A stretch of 64,000 nt of DNA from Leptospira fainei serovar Hurstbridge str. BUT 6 (GCF_000306235.2 NZ_AKWZ02000010.1:1612001-1676000); one strand, 5' to 3'; shown: positions 9,242-20,763, counted from the first letter of the stretch. Notes: generated by a model not told the origin, from the sequence alone. Translations and numbers: made by a program.

Positions 9242-9256
9242 GAATGAAATTCATTC
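9242..9256. promoter_or_regulatory. 7-1-7 inverted repeat, Fur-family-like operator
   Basis: GAATGAA-A-TTCATTC is a perfect 7-1-7 palindrome, the geometry of Fur/PerR/Zur boxes. It lies between a dienelactone hydrolase gene and a ChaN-like gene. ChaN is iron-regulated in enteric bacteria, so a Fur-type site is reasonable; the regulator itself is inferred. Confidence 0.5.
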
Positions 9257-9262
9257 GTTTGG

Positions 9263-9288
9263 AGAATGAAAAGTCAAGGTTTCATTCT
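9263..9288. promoter_or_regulatory. Second inverted repeat with the same half-site
   Basis: AGAATGAAA and TTTCATTCT form perfect 9-bp arms around an 8-bp spacer and contain the same GAATGAA/TTCATTC words as the adjacent box at 9242-9256. A further TTCATTC lies near 9329. The cluster suggests several regulator molecules binding the divergent promoter. Confidence 0.45.
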
Positions 9289-9342
9289 GAAATCTTTTAA
9301 AGAAATTCTTTTCTTTTTTATATCTCAGTTCATTCTCTGATT

Positions 9343-10209
9343 ATGTTATTTCGAAAAATTCTTCCTATTTTCATTATACCGCTCGGATTGGCTTCCCAGT
9401 CCGACGGTTCGGTATCGGAGAAGATATTCGATTCTAAATCTCAAACCCGCGCATCCTGGACTAGCGTCGAAAGTAAAGTTCGTGAAGCCGACGTGATTAT
9501 TGTCGGCGAAGAGCATGATGATGAGGCAGGCCATGAATGGCAGCTTAATACGTTTAAAAAATTATCGGAGAGTTTCTCCATTACATTATCACTCGAAATG
9601 TTGGAAAGGGACCAGCAGATTATCGTAGATGAATATCTGAAGGAAGAGTTAACCGAAAAAGGATATTTGAATTATACGAAATTTTGGCCTAATTATTCGA
9701 AAGATTATCACCCGTTAGTCGAGGTCGCAAAAATTCGTAATATTCCGGTCTTGGCTTCGAATGCACCAAGAAGATACGTGAATCTGGTCTCTCAAAAAGG
9801 AATCCGGTCCTTGATGAAAATTCGTTCCCCTTTTTTACCGCCTCGGTATCTACTTCGTTTGCATCGACAAGTTGAATACGAGGCTAAGTTAGCGAAAGCA
9901 ATGGGAGGACATCATTCGGATGGCTCCACTTCGAATTTACAAAACTTCGTAGATGCTCAATATCTTTGGGATGCCAGCATGGCTGACGCAATCGCGGAGG
10001 AATTTTATACAACGGGTAGAAAGATCGTTCATATCAACGGTCGGTTTCATAGCGACCAAGGAATGGGTGTTACCTATCGTTTAAGACAAATGGGTTTAAA
10101 AGTCTTAGTATTTAGCGTTTTCCCTTTAGAAGAGGGGAAAAAATTGGGGGTGGAGGAGTTCCAGCTTGCGGACTTTTTGGTCGTAACACCCAGAAAGTCG
10201 CTTCCGTAA
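9343..10209 (+). CDS. ChaN-like haem/iron-associated exported protein
   Basis: 288 residues with the ChaN (DUF399) signatures: VIIVGEEHDDEAGHEWQ near residue 52, LSLEMLERDQQ near 85 and a late HINGRFHSDQGMG. The early E-H pair resembles the EREX/ChaN metal or haem site. A signal peptide covers the first 18 or so residues, but there is no lipobox Cys, unlike the Campylobacter lipoprotein. Related proteins bind haem or help haem uptake, and a role at the inner face of the outer membrane is plausible. A cluster of GAATGAA inverted repeats precedes it. The penicillin-binding protein gene follows after 58 bp and could be read through. Confidence 0.78.
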   Translation: MLFRKILPIFIIPLGLASQSDGSVSEKIFDSKSQTRASWTSVESKVREADVIIVGEEHDDEAGHEWQLNTFKKLSESFSITLSLEMLERDQQIIVDEYLKEELTEKGYLNYTKFWPNYSKDYHPLVEVAKIRNIPVLASNAPRRYVNLVSQKGIRSLMKIRSPFLPPRYLLRLHRQVEYEAKLAKAMGGHHSDGSTSNLQNFVDAQYLWDASMADAIAEEFYTTGRKIVHINGRFHSDQGMGVTYRLRQMGLKVLVFSVFPLEEGKKLGVEEFQLADFLVVTPRKSLP

Positions 10210-10267
10210 GACTTCCTTCATAATTTCGTGCTTGTAGGAGCGCGCTTTTTCTCCGACAGTACTACTG

Positions 10268-12949
10268 ATGCAGGAGACAGGAGTACGCACTCTTTTCGAA
10301 TCTAAGTTCGAATGCCCGGCTTGTGGAACTTTATCCAGAATACCGGAAAGTGTTCCTACTGAGACTGTCTTTCGACTAACCTGCTATCGCTGTGGCCATA
10401 AAGCTTTAGTTCGCTTAGCAAATAGAACTCCCGTTCGAAATCCCGAACCGATACGAGTATTCGCTCCTACGCAAGAACCGACGGCTCCGGTAGATGAACC
10501 TACCAAGAATTTTTCGAACTCCTACGGTTCTAAGGCTGAATCGCCGAGGGCTAGCTTAGGCTCCCGGCTGGCCGAATCTCTTAACGGTAAAATTGCGTCC
10601 TTCCGGGAAAGATGGGAAAGACCTTCCGAATCGCGTCCATGGTTCCAAAAGATTCGAGCACGGGAACAAGAGGACAATGTTAATCCGTTTCGCCCTCCGA
10701 TCAAAACGTTAGCCGAACGCCTCCTTGATAAGGGAAGACGGTTTCGAATTCCGAAGATTCGTTTAAATTTTTGGTTATATTTACTCCCGCTTCCTTTCGC
10801 ATTAGTTTTCCTGATTTTCTTCTGGATCGGAGTCATTCAGCGTGAATCGGAAGTCGAAGGGTTGCTGAACGTCTTTTATATTCATCAACCGACTGTGATT
10901 TACGATCGGGATGGTAAGAAAGTTTCGGAGATTTTCGGAAAGAAAACCAGTAATTTGGAATGGGATGCCTACCCGGAAAATTTGAAACGAATGGTTTTGT
11001 TGGTAGAGGATCGAAACTTTTATTCGCATGGAGGCATTCACTATTCCTCGGTTTTGAGAGCGTTCTTCGTAAACATAACGAGTTTGCGGTTCAAGCAGGG
11101 AGCCTCCACGATAACTCAACAACTTTCCCGCATTCTATTAAACGATCGAGAAAAGAGTCTCGAAAGAAAATTAAAGGAAGCACAACTCGCATACGCTTTA
11201 GAATCCCGTTTGGATAAACAAAAGATTCTTCTGCACTATATGAACAACGTATATCTCGGTCATGGGGCGTTCGGCTTCGATAGTGCGTCCGGGTTTTATT
11301 TCGGAAAAAAACCGAAAGATTTGAATTTAGCCGAGATGATCGTTTTGGCATCCTTGGCATCCGCTCCCAATCGGTATTCTCCATTAAAAAATCCTGATCT
11401 TTCTTTGGGGCGAGTGGAGGCGATTCTTAAATCCTTGGAAAATGACGGCGCATTAAAGGAGGATCTCCGCCCGCAAATGCGCGATTTATATACTTCGCTT
11501 AACACTAGATCCCCTGGTGAAACAGTTTACGGAAATCGAAAGGACGATTCTCCGTACGTCACCGAACATGTCCGAAAATTTCTGCAGACTCTATACCCTG
11601 ATACCAATATCTACGAAACGGGTGGATTCTCCGTCCATACGACGATCTCTCAGCCGGTTCAGGCAGAACTACAAAGAGTCGTTAAGTCGCATGTCGATTC
11701 CATAATACGATCGGGACAAGTCAGAAAGCAAAGATTGACGGAAATCGGTAAGAATTCCGACGCAAATCCCTTTCGGAACCTTGTCGCCGACTTGTCTCCC
11801 GCTCTGGAGCTCTTTATCGATACCGATAAATTCAGAGCCGGAGAAGATAGCGGCTTACAGGCGGCAGTCGTCGCGGTAGATCCTCAAACCGGGGACGTCC
11901 TTCTGTTGCACGGAGGAACAGAGTTTAAATCCGATAACCAATTTCCGAGAGCGGCGGGAATGTATCGGCAGACAGGCTCAACGATTAAGCCGGTCCTCTA
12001 TGCCGAAGCGATCGACGAAGGAATTGTAACGCCTGCGACTCATATTCTGGATGCTCCGTTGATCTATAGAAACTCCACTTCTAATTGGATGCCCGAAAAT
12101 ATAGGAAGTCAATACGACGGAGATATTTCGGTAAGAATCGCGTTGGCAAAATCCAAAAATACTGCAGCCGTTCAAATTGCCGAAAAATTGGGACTATCTG
12201 AAATTTCCGAAACATTCGGAAGATTCTTTTTCCCCGAAGAAAAAATTTTAAAGAATCGCTTTCGAAGGGATCTTTCTCTTGCTCTCGGTTCTCTGGAACT
12301 ATCCCCGCTGGAAATGGCTTCGGCCTACTCATCCTTTGCAAACGACGGAAACATCATTCGCCCACATTTAATCGAGAAAGTTACCGATCGGTCAGGTAAT
12401 GTCGTTTATCAACGAAAAGAACAGGATGAATTCAATCTACATTGGCCGAAGGAGAGGCGCGCGATATCGCCCCCGACTGCGGAGATTATGATCGATTTGT
12501 TGCACGGTAGTGCGAATCATGCAGGCGTCCGAAATACAGGCTATAGAGGAGAGGTCGCAGGAAAAACCGGAACCACTAACGAGTATCGAGATGCCTGGTT
12601 TATCGGAGTTCGCCCCGGGATTTCAATGGCTGTTTGGATCGGTTACGATTCGCCCAGTTACGGAATGGGATCATCGGCGTTAGGCGGAACAGTTGCCGCT
12701 CCATTATGGGGGACGGTCGCAAAATTATTCGATGTTGCCGAATCAGGAGATCGCGATGAAAGACGAAAATATTCTTTTTCTCAAAGAGCGGTCTCGGTTG
12801 TGATTTGCCCGGAGTCGGGAAAATTGCCCGGACCGGATTGCAATAAAAAAACGAGTGAATTGTTTCACCCGTCCCATATCCCGACGGAAATCTGCCCTTT
12901 AACTCATAAAGCCGACGCTAAAAAGGAGATCCTAAAGAATGTATTTTAG
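10268..12949 (+). CDS. Class A penicillin-binding protein with N-terminal zinc ribbon
   Basis: A bifunctional peptidoglycan synthase of 893 residues. A cytoplasmic part holds a four-Cys zinc ribbon (C16, C19, C39, C42) and a basic linker. One membrane helix at about 167-190 follows, then the GT51 glycosyltransferase domain ([20 protein letters not shown], about 235-400). The transpeptidase domain has GSTIKP (Ser571 nucleophile), an SKN motif near 630 and KTGTT near 765. All catalytic motifs are present. The N-terminal ribbon and about 165 cytosolic residues are unusual for this class and could be a regulatory or divisome contact. The next gene starts inside its last codons, so translation is probably coupled. 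Confidence 0.93.
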   Translation: MQETGVRTLFESKFECPACGTLSRIPESVPTETVFRLTCYRCGHKALVRLANRTPVRNPEPIRVFAPTQEPTAPVDEPTKNFSNSYGSKAESPRASLGSRLAESLNGKIASFRERWERPSESRPWFQKIRAREQEDNVNPFRPPIKTLAERLLDKGRRFRIPKIRLNFWLYLLPLPFALVFLIFFWIGVIQRESEVEGLLNVFYIHQPTVIYDRDGKKVSEIFGKKTSNLEWDAYPENLKRMVLLVEDRNFYSHGGIHYSSVLRAFFVNITSLRFKQGASTITQQLSRILLNDREKSLERKLKEAQLAYALESRLDKQKILLHYMNNVYLGHGAFGFDSASGFYFGKKPKDLNLAEMIVLASLASAPNRYSPLKNPDLSLGRVEAILKSLENDGALKEDLRPQMRDLYTSLNTRSPGETVYGNRKDDSPYVTEHVRKFLQTLYPDTNIYETGGFSVHTTISQPVQAELQRVVKSHVDSIIRSGQVRKQRLTEIGKNSDANPFRNLVADLSPALELFIDTDKFRAGEDSGLQAAVVAVDPQTGDVLLLHGGTEFKSDNQFPRAAGMYRQTGSTIKPVLYAEAIDEGIVTPATHILDAPLIYRNSTSNWMPENIGSQYDGDISVRIALAKSKNTAAVQIAEKLGLSEISETFGRFFFPEEKILKNRFRRDLSLALGSLELSPLEMASAYSSFANDGNIIRPHLIEKVTDRSGNVVYQRKEQDEFNLHWPKERRAISPPTAEIMIDLLHGSANHAGVRNTGYRGEVAGKTGTTNEYRDAWFIGVRPGISMAVWIGYDSPSYGMGSSALGGTVAAPLWGTVAKLFDVAESGDRDERRKYSFSQRAVSVVICPESGKLPGPDCNKKTSELFHPSHIPTEICPLTHKADAKKEILKNVF

Positions 12950-14543
12950 GTTTTCCGAATATATATTCTGTGCGTCTTTGCTTTTTTTCTTTTATATTCG
13001 ACCGATTTCTTCCGTTACCTACGAGGATGCATATTCCTTGGAGAAAGAATCCCCGGTCTTTGCAATTCCTCTCTATGAGGAAGTCGCTAAAACCTCTTCC
13101 AATTCCGACGTGCGGAAGACCGCTTCGACACGGCTTTACTTTCTTTACGAAAAGTTTAATAAGTATATCCCTGCCTTGCAATATCAGATTCGGGCCGGCA
13201 CGACTAAAAATAAAAAAGGGGAGTGGTCCTCTTTTGTTCAAGGACTTGCTCAAGGTTTGGGGGTAAGCCCTTACGCGTTAATCGGGATCACTCATTCCTG
13301 CGCAAAATCGACCCCGCAGTTTATTCCCATCGAGCAAGCGACCGTTTCCGATGCCGCAGTAAGTCCGCAGCAGTCGATACCGGAACCCTATCGTTCCCTG
13401 TCGAAAAAGGAGAATCTCGCGCTAGTTCGGCTTTGTTACTCGCTTAAGATGAAAACGAGAGATTATGAAGGCTGGGATCATGTATTTGCCTACCTGGTTG
13501 AAAGAGATCTGCTATCTAAAGATGCTGCCCTGCCGCTTTGGGTGGGTTCGGCGTTACAATCGGGAAAAGGAACGCCTTACCGACGAATTTTTTTGTCCGG
13601 ACGATCCAAGAATCTAAGTGTCGATTCTAAGTCGGATATTCTATATCTATATGCGAAGTTTCTGCGAAATAGGGGGCGCCTCGAGGCTAGTACCCGTTAT
13701 TTTCTTATGAGCTCATCCTACGGTAATGCGAGACGGGGCAAGCTCGAATCGGCTAAGAACTTATTACTCATGGATCGTAAAAAGGAGGCCTGTTCCTTCT
13801 CCTCGGATACGTACAACGGAGGGGAGGAAGCCGAGTTGCTCTTTCGTAAGATATGTCAGGTTTCTAATAGGGATTGGATTAATTCGTACTTACCTGCGTT
13901 GAGAATACTGATAAAGGAAAACCCGGACCCTGTCTTTGCGTATGCAATTCAGGGTGGTGGACGGGAAGGCGGAGAGTATTTCCTTTCTCTAATGAATGCG
14001 GGATTATCCGATAAGGATGATGACGGTGAAGAAGAGACCGAGTCTAGTGAAATCCTATCGAAGCTACTCCCGAATGAGGAAAAGACGCATTTACCGTTCT
14101 GGGACGTTCGCGACCGTGAAGCGAATTTAGTTCTATCCGATCGAACGAAATATATTTGTAAAGTGATTCGACGACCTTTCTTCGGACCGACTAGTATTCA
14201 GCCTCAATTTTGCAAGGAAGTACTGCCGGGCAGCTTAGATACAATTTTGGCGTCGGTCAACGAGGACGAAGAAGACGCGAGTTATGCTTTTGCAGACCTC
14301 GGATATCTACCTATAAACGCAAAGTGGATTTGGAAAGATTTTCCCGTCCCGGAAGGACCCAATCCTCTCGATGTTACAAGTTCCACTCCCGTAGCCGGTC
14401 CGCTTTCCATATTAGGTCCTTGGAATTTGGATTACATCGTATATCGCAAGGTTTTAAAAAGAACTTACGCTGAAATTCGAAAAGGGAATGAATATTATAT
14501 TATTTCAGTGAAGCCTAGTTCTATTCTTTGGGAAAAGCAATAA
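12939..14543 (+). CDS. Exported protein of unknown function, coupled to the PBP
   Basis: I do not recognise the family. The 534-residue product has a signal peptide (first 25 residues) and then a largely helical region with tetratricopeptide-like spacing ([36 protein letters not shown]). The middle has an acidic run ([11 protein letters not shown]) near residue 360. The ATG lies 11 bases inside the end of the penicillin-binding protein gene, preceded by AAAGGAG, a strong sign of translational coupling. The context suggests a periplasmic factor that works with that synthase, as LpoA/LpoB do in enterics, but there is no sequence resemblance to those and this is only inference. Confidence 0.7.
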   Translation: MYFRFSEYIFCASLLFFFYIRPISSVTYEDAYSLEKESPVFAIPLYEEVAKTSSNSDVRKTASTRLYFLYEKFNKYIPALQYQIRAGTTKNKKGEWSSFVQGLAQGLGVSPYALIGITHSCAKSTPQFIPIEQATVSDAAVSPQQSIPEPYRSLSKKENLALVRLCYSLKMKTRDYEGWDHVFAYLVERDLLSKDAALPLWVGSALQSGKGTPYRRIFLSGRSKNLSVDSKSDILYLYAKFLRNRGRLEASTRYFLMSSSYGNARRGKLESAKNLLLMDRKKEACSFSSDTYNGGEEAELLFRKICQVSNRDWINSYLPALRILIKENPDPVFAYAIQGGGREGGEYFLSLMNAGLSDKDDDGEEETESSEILSKLLPNEEKTHLPFWDVRDREANLVLSDRTKYICKVIRRPFFGPTSIQPQFCKEVLPGSLDTILASVNEDEEDASYAFADLGYLPINAKWIWKDFPVPEGPNPLDVTSSTPVAGPLSILGPWNLDYIVYRKVLKRTYAEIRKGNEYYIISVKPSSILWEKQ

Positions 14544-14683
14544 TAGAATATCGAACCTGCAGGGACCTTGCTCGGAGAAATACCGCGATTCTCGTTCGGA
14601 TATTAATTCATTCCAAGGATATTCCCGAAGGATTCGCGGCCTTCGCCCTTTAGTTTCGAAAACTTTATCGGCAGGAAAAGATC

Positions 14684-16423
14684 ATGAAAAAACAAAATTT
14701 CGTAATATATATTTTTATCATACAGTTACTGACTTTCATTTCGTGCAGTATGTCGGATTCGGAAAATACTGTTCGTCAAAATCCGAAGTTAGGCGAGCTC
14801 GATGCGGAATTCGAACGGAGAATCTATAAAGTCGCGGACGGAATTTACTCTGCAGTCGGTTACGGGATTGCAAATTCGATATTAATAGTCGGAAAGGACG
14901 GTTTGATTATAGTCGATACTTTGGAAGATCTAAAATCGGGCGAGGAGGTGTTGGCAGAGTTTCGTAAAATATCCGATTTGCCGATTAAGGCGATTATTTA
15001 TACTCACAGTCATCCCGATCATATTTTCGGTTCCGCTGCATTTGCAAAGAACGGGAATCCGGAGGTTTTTGCCCATGATACTTTGAAGGCGAATATAGAA
15101 AGACTCGCTAGCGAAACAACTCCTATCATCGGTTCCAGAAGCGCACGGATGTTCGGAAACTACTTGCCTAAAGAAGATGTGGATAGCGTGGGAATAGGAC
15201 CTTATCAGGGATATAATAGCTCGACTAAAATCGATTATCTGCCGCCGACAAAAACGTTTCAGAATAAATTGTCGGTTACTGTTGCGGGAGTTCCATTAGA
15301 ATTGATTCATGCACCGGGAGAAACGGATGATCAAATTTATGTTTGGATTCCGGATCGGAAAATCCTGTTCGTAGGGGACAATTTTTATAAAGCGTTCCCG
15401 AATTTATACACCATTCGAGGGACTTGGTTTCGGAGTCTTAAAAATTGGTATCGCTCGCTGGATATCGCTCGAGCCTTTCGACCGGAATATCTCGTACCTA
15501 GTCATGGACGTCCACTCACGGGGGCTTCGGGAATTTCCGGAATTTTGACCGATTATCGGGACGCCATTCAATTTGTGCACGATCAATCATTACGTGGAAT
15601 CAATCGAGGATTGAACCCGGATGATTTAGTCGAATACGTAAAATTACCTATGCATTTAGCTGCATCACCTTACCTCCAAGAAGTTTACGGAAAAGTTTCA
15701 TGGTCGGTTCGTTCGGTCTTTAGCGGGAACCTGGGTTGGTTTAGCGGGGATTCCGCAGATTTGCAGCCTCTATCTAGAAACGAGCAAGCCAAACTTTTTT
15801 CCGATTTAGCAGGAGGAGCGGATAAATTGGAGATATTCGCTCAAAATAATTTGGAGCAAAAAAATTATCAGGCCGCCCTTCAATTAACGGGTTATATTTT
15901 GCGAATCAACCCGGGAAATAAGAAAGCGAAAGATATACGAATTCAAGCCTTGAGAGCGCTCGGACAAAAAGAAATCAATGCGAACGCTCGGCATTATTAC
16001 TTAACGGAGGCTTTGGAAATCCGCGACGGCTTTGTAGCAAAACTACAGGTTAAACCCAATCCCGATCTACTTCGCCGATATCCTCTTTCCGTCTTTTTCG
16101 ATAATCTTACGATAAACTTGGATCCGATCGTAAGTTCGAAAATAGACGGTAAGGTCTCCTTTAAATTCAAGGATACTGGGGAAGAGTTTACGATTCACTT
16201 GAGAAAGGGGGTTGCCGAGGTTACTTCGAAATTAGCATCCGATCCGAACATATTAGTTTATTTGAATTCTCAAGAATGGAAGGAGATGTTGCTCAGAGTA
16301 AGAAATCCCGTAACTACGTTGCGAGGGTTTGAATACAAAAAAGGGAATCTCCTTGAATTCGCCAAATTTCTCGGAAATTTTTCTCCGATGGAGCCGGTAC
16401 TTCCGTATCTGGGAAATAATTGA
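14684..16423 (+). CDS. Alkyl/linear sulfatase-like metallo-beta-lactamase lipoprotein
   Basis: 579 residues resembling the SdsA1/YjcS family. A lipoprotein signal ends in FISC near residue 21. The metallo-beta-lactamase fold has the metal motif THSHPDH near 107, a Glu/His segment and VGDNFYKAFPNLY, a family-typical segment. A helical dimerisation region follows, and the C-terminal 120 residues look like the SCP2-type lipid-binding domain of these enzymes. The family hydrolyses alkyl sulfates such as dodecyl sulfate to alcohol and sulfate, but related proteins act on other substrates. The ribosome site AGGAAAAGATC precedes the ATG. It appears monocistronic. Lipidation of an alkylsulfatase is not the common form. 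Confidence 0.85.
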   Translation: MKKQNFVIYIFIIQLLTFISCSMSDSENTVRQNPKLGELDAEFERRIYKVADGIYSAVGYGIANSILIVGKDGLIIVDTLEDLKSGEEVLAEFRKISDLPIKAIIYTHSHPDHIFGSAAFAKNGNPEVFAHDTLKANIERLASETTPIIGSRSARMFGNYLPKEDVDSVGIGPYQGYNSSTKIDYLPPTKTFQNKLSVTVAGVPLELIHAPGETDDQIYVWIPDRKILFVGDNFYKAFPNLYTIRGTWFRSLKNWYRSLDIARAFRPEYLVPSHGRPLTGASGISGILTDYRDAIQFVHDQSLRGINRGLNPDDLVEYVKLPMHLAASPYLQEVYGKVSWSVRSVFSGNLGWFSGDSADLQPLSRNEQAKLFSDLAGGADKLEIFAQNNLEQKNYQAALQLTGYILRINPGNKKAKDIRIQALRALGQKEINANARHYYLTEALEIRDGFVAKLQVKPNPDLLRRYPLSVFFDNLTINLDPIVSSKIDGKVSFKFKDTGEEFTIHLRKGVAEVTSKLASDPNILVYLNSQEWKEMLLRVRNPVTTLRGFEYKKGNLLEFAKFLGNFSPMEPVLPYLGNN

Positions 16424-16428
16424 AGTGG

Positions 16429-16952
<524 letters not shown>

Positions 16953-17005
16953 GAAGTAGTTGGAAGAGTCCGGAAAAGAAAGACGTCCTTTTCCTGCGCC
17001 AGATC

Positions 17006-17078
17006 AGCTGCCTAGAGGAATCGAACCCCCAACCTGCTGATTACAAGTCAGCTGCTCTACCAATTGAGCTAAGGCAGC
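17006..17078 (-). tRNA. tRNA-Thr (TGT)
   Basis: 73 nt on the minus strand. Acceptor GCTGCCT pairs with AGGCAGC, discriminator T. The anticodon stem GCTGA/TCAGC encloses CTTGTAA, giving anticodon TGT. The T-arm GGGGGTTCGATTCCTC is canonical. It lies 53 bp upstream of tRNA-Tyr, and the two probably share a transcript. Confidence 0.95.
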
Positions 17079-17174
17079 ATTCGGACTCGTTGACCAGTAT
17101 TCAAATCGGAATTCCCGGGTCAACCGATTAAAAAGGATTTTCTCCATTCGATTAGAATCGCTAAGTGGAATAAA

Positions 17175-17561
17175 ATGCCATTTTTACTTATCAACCTGGG
17201 GATGACGATCTCCATCATACTATTCTATCTCGGATATTGGTTTCGCTTTAGAAACAATCGTCTGCATCGAATTTTCAATATAGCAGGAATGGGCTTTAAT
17301 CTCGCTGCTGCAATTTACTTACTAACCTTGAAATATCTATTCGGTGGAATGGATGCTGCCGGATTTATTCCTGTGGTAGATCGATTGATCATCGATATTC
17401 ATCGAGGTGTTGCCGCAGTAACGTTGGTTTTAATGCTCCTTATGGGCTGGTCCGGGATAACCGGAAAAAAAAGATTCCATAGGAAACTGCACTTTGTTTT
17501 TCTACCATTATATACAATCGTATATCTCTCGGGATTATTCCTCTTCCGATCCGGAAGTTAA
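17175..17561 (+). CDS. Small four-helix membrane protein (DUF420-like)
   Basis: 128 residues with four predicted membrane helices (about 3-22, 36-54, 72-92, 103-123). Conserved-looking His residues fall in NNRLHRIFN, IDIHRG and RFHRKLHF, an arrangement like DUF420 and cytochrome-b561-like proteins in which His can bind haem or metal. The family assignment is from pattern only. It precedes the transketolase subunit by 24 bp on the same strand, so they are probably co-transcribed, although no functional link is known. Confidence 0.65.
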   Translation: MPFLLINLGMTISIILFYLGYWFRFRNNRLHRIFNIAGMGFNLAAAIYLLTLKYLFGGMDAAGFIPVVDRLIIDIHRGVAAVTLVLMLLMGWSGITGKKRFHRKLHFVFLPLYTIVYLSGLFLFRSGS

Positions 17562-17585
17562 GGTTGAGAAAGGCAGTAGGTCGGA

Positions 17586-18410
17586 ATGAACGATATCAAG
17601 GAAATAAAAGAATTCGCCAATAACATACGCAAGAATGTGATCAAGATGGTCACTGCGGCCAAGTCCGGCCACCCAGGAGGTCCTCTTGGTCTTGCGGATA
17701 TTTATGCCGTTCTTTATAAGAAGGTTTTGAATCATAAACCCACCGATCCCGACTGGGAAGATAGAGACCGTTTGATTCTTTCCAACGGTCATGTTTGTGC
17801 TGTCCGTTACGCCGCGATGGCTCAATCGGGATTCTTTCCCGAATCCGAATTGCTCACGTTTCGAAATATCGGCTCGAGATTGCAAGGTCACCCTTCCACT
17901 CGTTATCTCAAGGGAATCGAAAGCTCGTCCGGATCCTTAGGTCAAGGTCTTTCCGTTTCCGTCGGAATCGCTCTCGGCGCGCGTTTAGCAAAAAAGAATT
18001 ACACTGTTTACGCCTGTATTTCCGACGGGGAATGCGGAGAAGGAATGACTTGGGAAGCAGCCCAGTCCGCCGCCCATTATAAGACGGATAATTTGATCGC
18101 CTTTATGGATAAGAACGGGATTCAGATCGACGGCTTTACGAAAGATGTGATGAACTTGGAACCGTTGGACAAAAAATTCGCCGCTTTCGGTTGGAATGTT
18201 ATCCAAGCGGATGGGCACGATATCTCCGCGATTCTTTCGGCTTTCGAAAAAGCGAAATCCCATAAAGGATCTCCTACGATCATACTCTTTACGACCGTTC
18301 TCGGAAAAGGGGTCTCCTTCATGGAGAACAATCCCGCTTGGCATGGAACTCCGCCGAATGCGGAACAAGAAAAAAAAGCCTTGGAAGAATTGGACGCTCT
18401 TAGCGTTTAA
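17586..18410 (+). CDS. Transketolase, N-terminal (TPP-binding) subunit
   Basis: 274 residues covering only the thiamine-diphosphate PP domain of transketolase. SGHPGGPLG near residue 27, LSNGHVC near 65 and the TPP motif SDGECGEG ending in N-bearing [10 protein letters not shown] are intact. Classical transketolase is about 650 residues in one chain; split forms need a second subunit with the Pyr and C-terminal domains. That subunit is not downstream: a strong terminator follows the stop codon. The enzyme interconverts pentose-phosphate sugars, but some split transketolase-like proteins act in other pathways. Confidence 0.9.
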   Translation: MNDIKEIKEFANNIRKNVIKMVTAAKSGHPGGPLGLADIYAVLYKKVLNHKPTDPDWEDRDRLILSNGHVCAVRYAAMAQSGFFPESELLTFRNIGSRLQGHPSTRYLKGIESSSGSLGQGLSVSVGIALGARLAKKNYTVYACISDGECGEGMTWEAAQSAAHYKTDNLIAFMDKNGIQIDGFTKDVMNLEPLDKKFAAFGWNVIQADGHDISAILSAFEKAKSHKGSPTIILFTTVLGKGVSFMENNPAWHGTPPNAEQEKKALEELDALSV

Positions 18411-18447
18411 TATTCTCCAATAATGGTTAACAAATAGGTTAATCCGA

Positions 18448-18484
18448 AACGGTTAGTAAAAGTTTCTTTTACTAACCGTTTTAT
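18448..18484 (+). terminator. Rho-independent terminator after transketolase subunit
   Basis: A perfect 15-bp stem AACGGTTAGTAAAAG / CTTTTACTAACCGTT with a 3-base loop is followed by TTTTATTT. It closes the 17175-18410 transcript. The remainder of the gap to 18740 is AT-rich and shows no gene. Confidence 0.9.
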
Positions 18485-18740
18485 TTCGTAAAACAAATCA
18501 AAAGATTTTTTCTTCACCTTTTTTGAACAAATTCTTCTTTCTCGATAACTTTTAAACTTAGAAAAAAATCCGTAGCTTTTCCGTTTTCTCTTTCAACTTC
18601 CTTGACTTCATCCTATACTTTTTCTCAAACGGAAAGAGAACATAAACGAACGACATAGTTAATTTATGAATCACATCCTTTTTTGATCGTTAGAAAAACT
18701 TCCTAATTGACGCTGCTTTTCCAAGATTCACGTTATTGCT

Positions 18741-19640
18741 ATGCAATCCTCCGACTCACCTTACGGAACAGTCCCATTCCCGCCCGATAAGATCGAGGAT
18801 AAGTTTTATCAACTTGAGTTTTCGGCTTCGCAGGAAAAATCTAGAATCATCGGCGAGATCGCATCGATGATTCCTTGGCAGGTTCGCGTTTGCGAAGTGG
18901 CCGATGAATTGAAAGATCCGACTCTACGAGTGTTTGCGAGAGGGGTTGCACCTGAGGTTCATTCGGAACGTATAACATTACGTTATGTGGCATTGGCTGA
19001 AAAAGGACATCCGAACCACTATGACGATCTGGAAGAGGGAGTATTTCTACTTTCCTCCGTGATAGAACCCGAATTATCCTATCCCGAATTCAGAACATAC
19101 TTGGATCGAATCGCGCTCAGAGTGGAAGAACTCGTGGATCTAAATGAAGATCTCGCCTCGGATGATGTGAAAGTGCATTTCCTCACGCGAGTTCTTTCTC
19201 AAGAGGAAGGTTTCGTAGGGAATCATGACGAATACGAGGATCCGGATAATTCCTTTTTGCATCGAGTTTTTATCAAGAAACGAGGAATTCCTATATCTTT
19301 GTCCGTAATCTATCTCTTGGTAGCTCATAGACTTCGTCTTCCATTATACGGCGTCAATATGCCTTTGCACTTTCTTTTACATTTTGAATCCAACGATTAT
19401 GAGACCTATATCGACCCGTATCACGGCGGCGTGATGCTGGATCGTTCCACTTGTATTCGTTTCTTAAAAGCTAACGGCTTTCAGGCACATGATAGATATT
19501 TTACTCATGCGAGTACTCTCACGATTTTAAAGAGGATGTTTCGGAATTTAATACATATCTACCGAAAAAAGGAGAATCGCGAGATGGAAAAAATCCTCTC
19601 CAGACATCTCCTTGCGCTGGATAGTAAGTGGAAACCTTGA
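18741..19640 (+). CDS. SirB1/transglutaminase-like family protein
   Basis: 299 residues. The C-terminal two thirds match the SirB1-type transglutaminase-like fold: [20 protein letters not shown] near residue 178, [12 protein letters not shown] near 208 and YIDPYHGG near 222. In true transglutaminase-like proteins a Cys-His-Asp triad is expected. The Cys position here (ISLSVIY) appears to be Ser, as is common in this family, so hydrolytic activity is doubtful. Bacterial members are often near ubiquinone or cell-envelope genes, but their function is not established. The polyprenyl diphosphate synthase gene follows on the same strand. Confidence 0.75.
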   Translation: MQSSDSPYGTVPFPPDKIEDKFYQLEFSASQEKSRIIGEIASMIPWQVRVCEVADELKDPTLRVFARGVAPEVHSERITLRYVALAEKGHPNHYDDLEEGVFLLSSVIEPELSYPEFRTYLDRIALRVEELVDLNEDLASDDVKVHFLTRVLSQEEGFVGNHDEYEDPDNSFLHRVFIKKRGIPISLSVIYLLVAHRLRLPLYGVNMPLHFLLHFESNDYETYIDPYHGGVMLDRSTCIRFLKANGFQAHDRYFTHASTLTILKRMFRNLIHIYRKKENREMEKILSRHLLALDSKWKP

Positions 19641-19728
19641 TTATTAGTTTCTTTCAATTTCGCATTTCTGAGCTTTCCTGCTTGAGCGGGAAATTCATTC
19701 AGAAATAGTGTCGAAACAAGGAAACTCC

Positions 19729-20688
19729 GTGAAAGCCAAGGGATTGAAGGACCTCCTCGTCCGAAAGTTCGACAAAAAACTTTATGAAATCATCGACGAG
19801 GATCTACGTTTGCTCGCCGAAATTAAGGATTATACGATTCGTTCCGGAGGGAAACGGATTCGACCCGTCCTGCATTATTGCATATGCAGGATATTAGGAT
19901 ATAAAGGGGAGAAATATACCGATGTAGGAGCAATCGCGGAATTGATTCATGCGGCAAGTCTACTGCACGACGATGTTGTGGATGAGGCGCAAACTAGACG
20001 AGGAGTTCCTAGCGTCGGTTCTAAGTTCGGAAATAAAACGGCCATTCTTGCAGGCGACTATCTATTGGCTTGCGGGATCGATCATTTGAATAGCCTGGGA
20101 TCGCCGTCCTTGATGGATCTGTTTACTCAGGTTATAAAAGATCTTTCCATCAGCGAACTTATCCAAATGGAATGGGAACGGAATCCGAAGCTGGATTTAA
20201 GTATTTACGATCGCGTTGTCTACGGTAAAACCGCGTCGCTATTCGGGGCGGTCTGTCAGGCTGCCGGAATCCTTGCCGAAGCGCCTAAAAAAAGCCTAAA
20301 AAAATTGCACGAATTCGGAGCTCGCTTAGGTTCTCTTTTTCAAAAACAGGACGATGCAATCGATTACTTTCAAGCAGGAGAACAAACCGGAAAAATCCCC
20401 TTAAAGGATTTTAAAAACGGCTTATATACCTATCCTATCCTAAAACTTCTAGAACGTGCGGATAAGAATGATAAAAAATTAACTCATTCTCTTTTTGCTA
20501 AGGAAGAGCGTAACAGCCAGGATGAAATGGTGATCCTCTCTCTGCTCAATCGGTATAATATTCGTAAAAGTTTAAATGAGGAGTTCCAGGCCGACGTCGA
20601 GGAACTTTTGAGATTTCTAAAGGGGTATCCTGAGACCGAAGAAGGCGCTCTCGTTAAGGAGCAGTTCCGGAAGCTGACTGAAGTGTAG
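19729..20688 (+). CDS. Polyprenyl diphosphate synthase
   Basis: Builds a long isoprenoid chain by adding isopentenyl diphosphate to an allylic primer, for quinone side chains or lipid carriers. The first aspartate-rich motif is [12 protein letters not shown] near residue 85, the second is [10 protein letters not shown] near 203, and GGKRIRP near 42 binds isopentenyl diphosphate. The 319-residue length matches IspB/HepT enzymes. I choose the GTG at 19729 because AAGGAAA lies at proper spacing; an earlier GTG at 19708 has no site. Chain length cannot be told. A hairpin terminator follows at 20726-20763. Confidence 0.9.
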   Translation: MKAKGLKDLLVRKFDKKLYEIIDEDLRLLAEIKDYTIRSGGKRIRPVLHYCICRILGYKGEKYTDVGAIAELIHAASLLHDDVVDEAQTRRGVPSVGSKFGNKTAILAGDYLLACGIDHLNSLGSPSLMDLFTQVIKDLSISELIQMEWERNPKLDLSIYDRVVYGKTASLFGAVCQAAGILAEAPKKSLKKLHEFGARLGSLFQKQDDAIDYFQAGEQTGKIPLKDFKNGLYTYPILKLLERADKNDKKLTHSLFAKEERNSQDEMVILSLLNRYNIRKSLNEEFQADVEELLRFLKGYPETEEGALVKEQFRKLTEV

Positions 20689-20725
20689 AGCTTTGAAAGT
20701 CCGGACTCTAATTTGATACGGAGAA

Positions 20726-20763
20726 TCCCGATTTCTTCCTAAGGGAATCGGGAAATTTTATTT
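20726..20763 (+). terminator. Terminator after polyprenyl diphosphate synthase
   Basis: TCCCGATT pairs with AATCGGGA over a 12-base loop and is followed by AATTTTATTT. It also serves as a boundary with the convergent small membrane protein gene. Confidence 0.7.
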
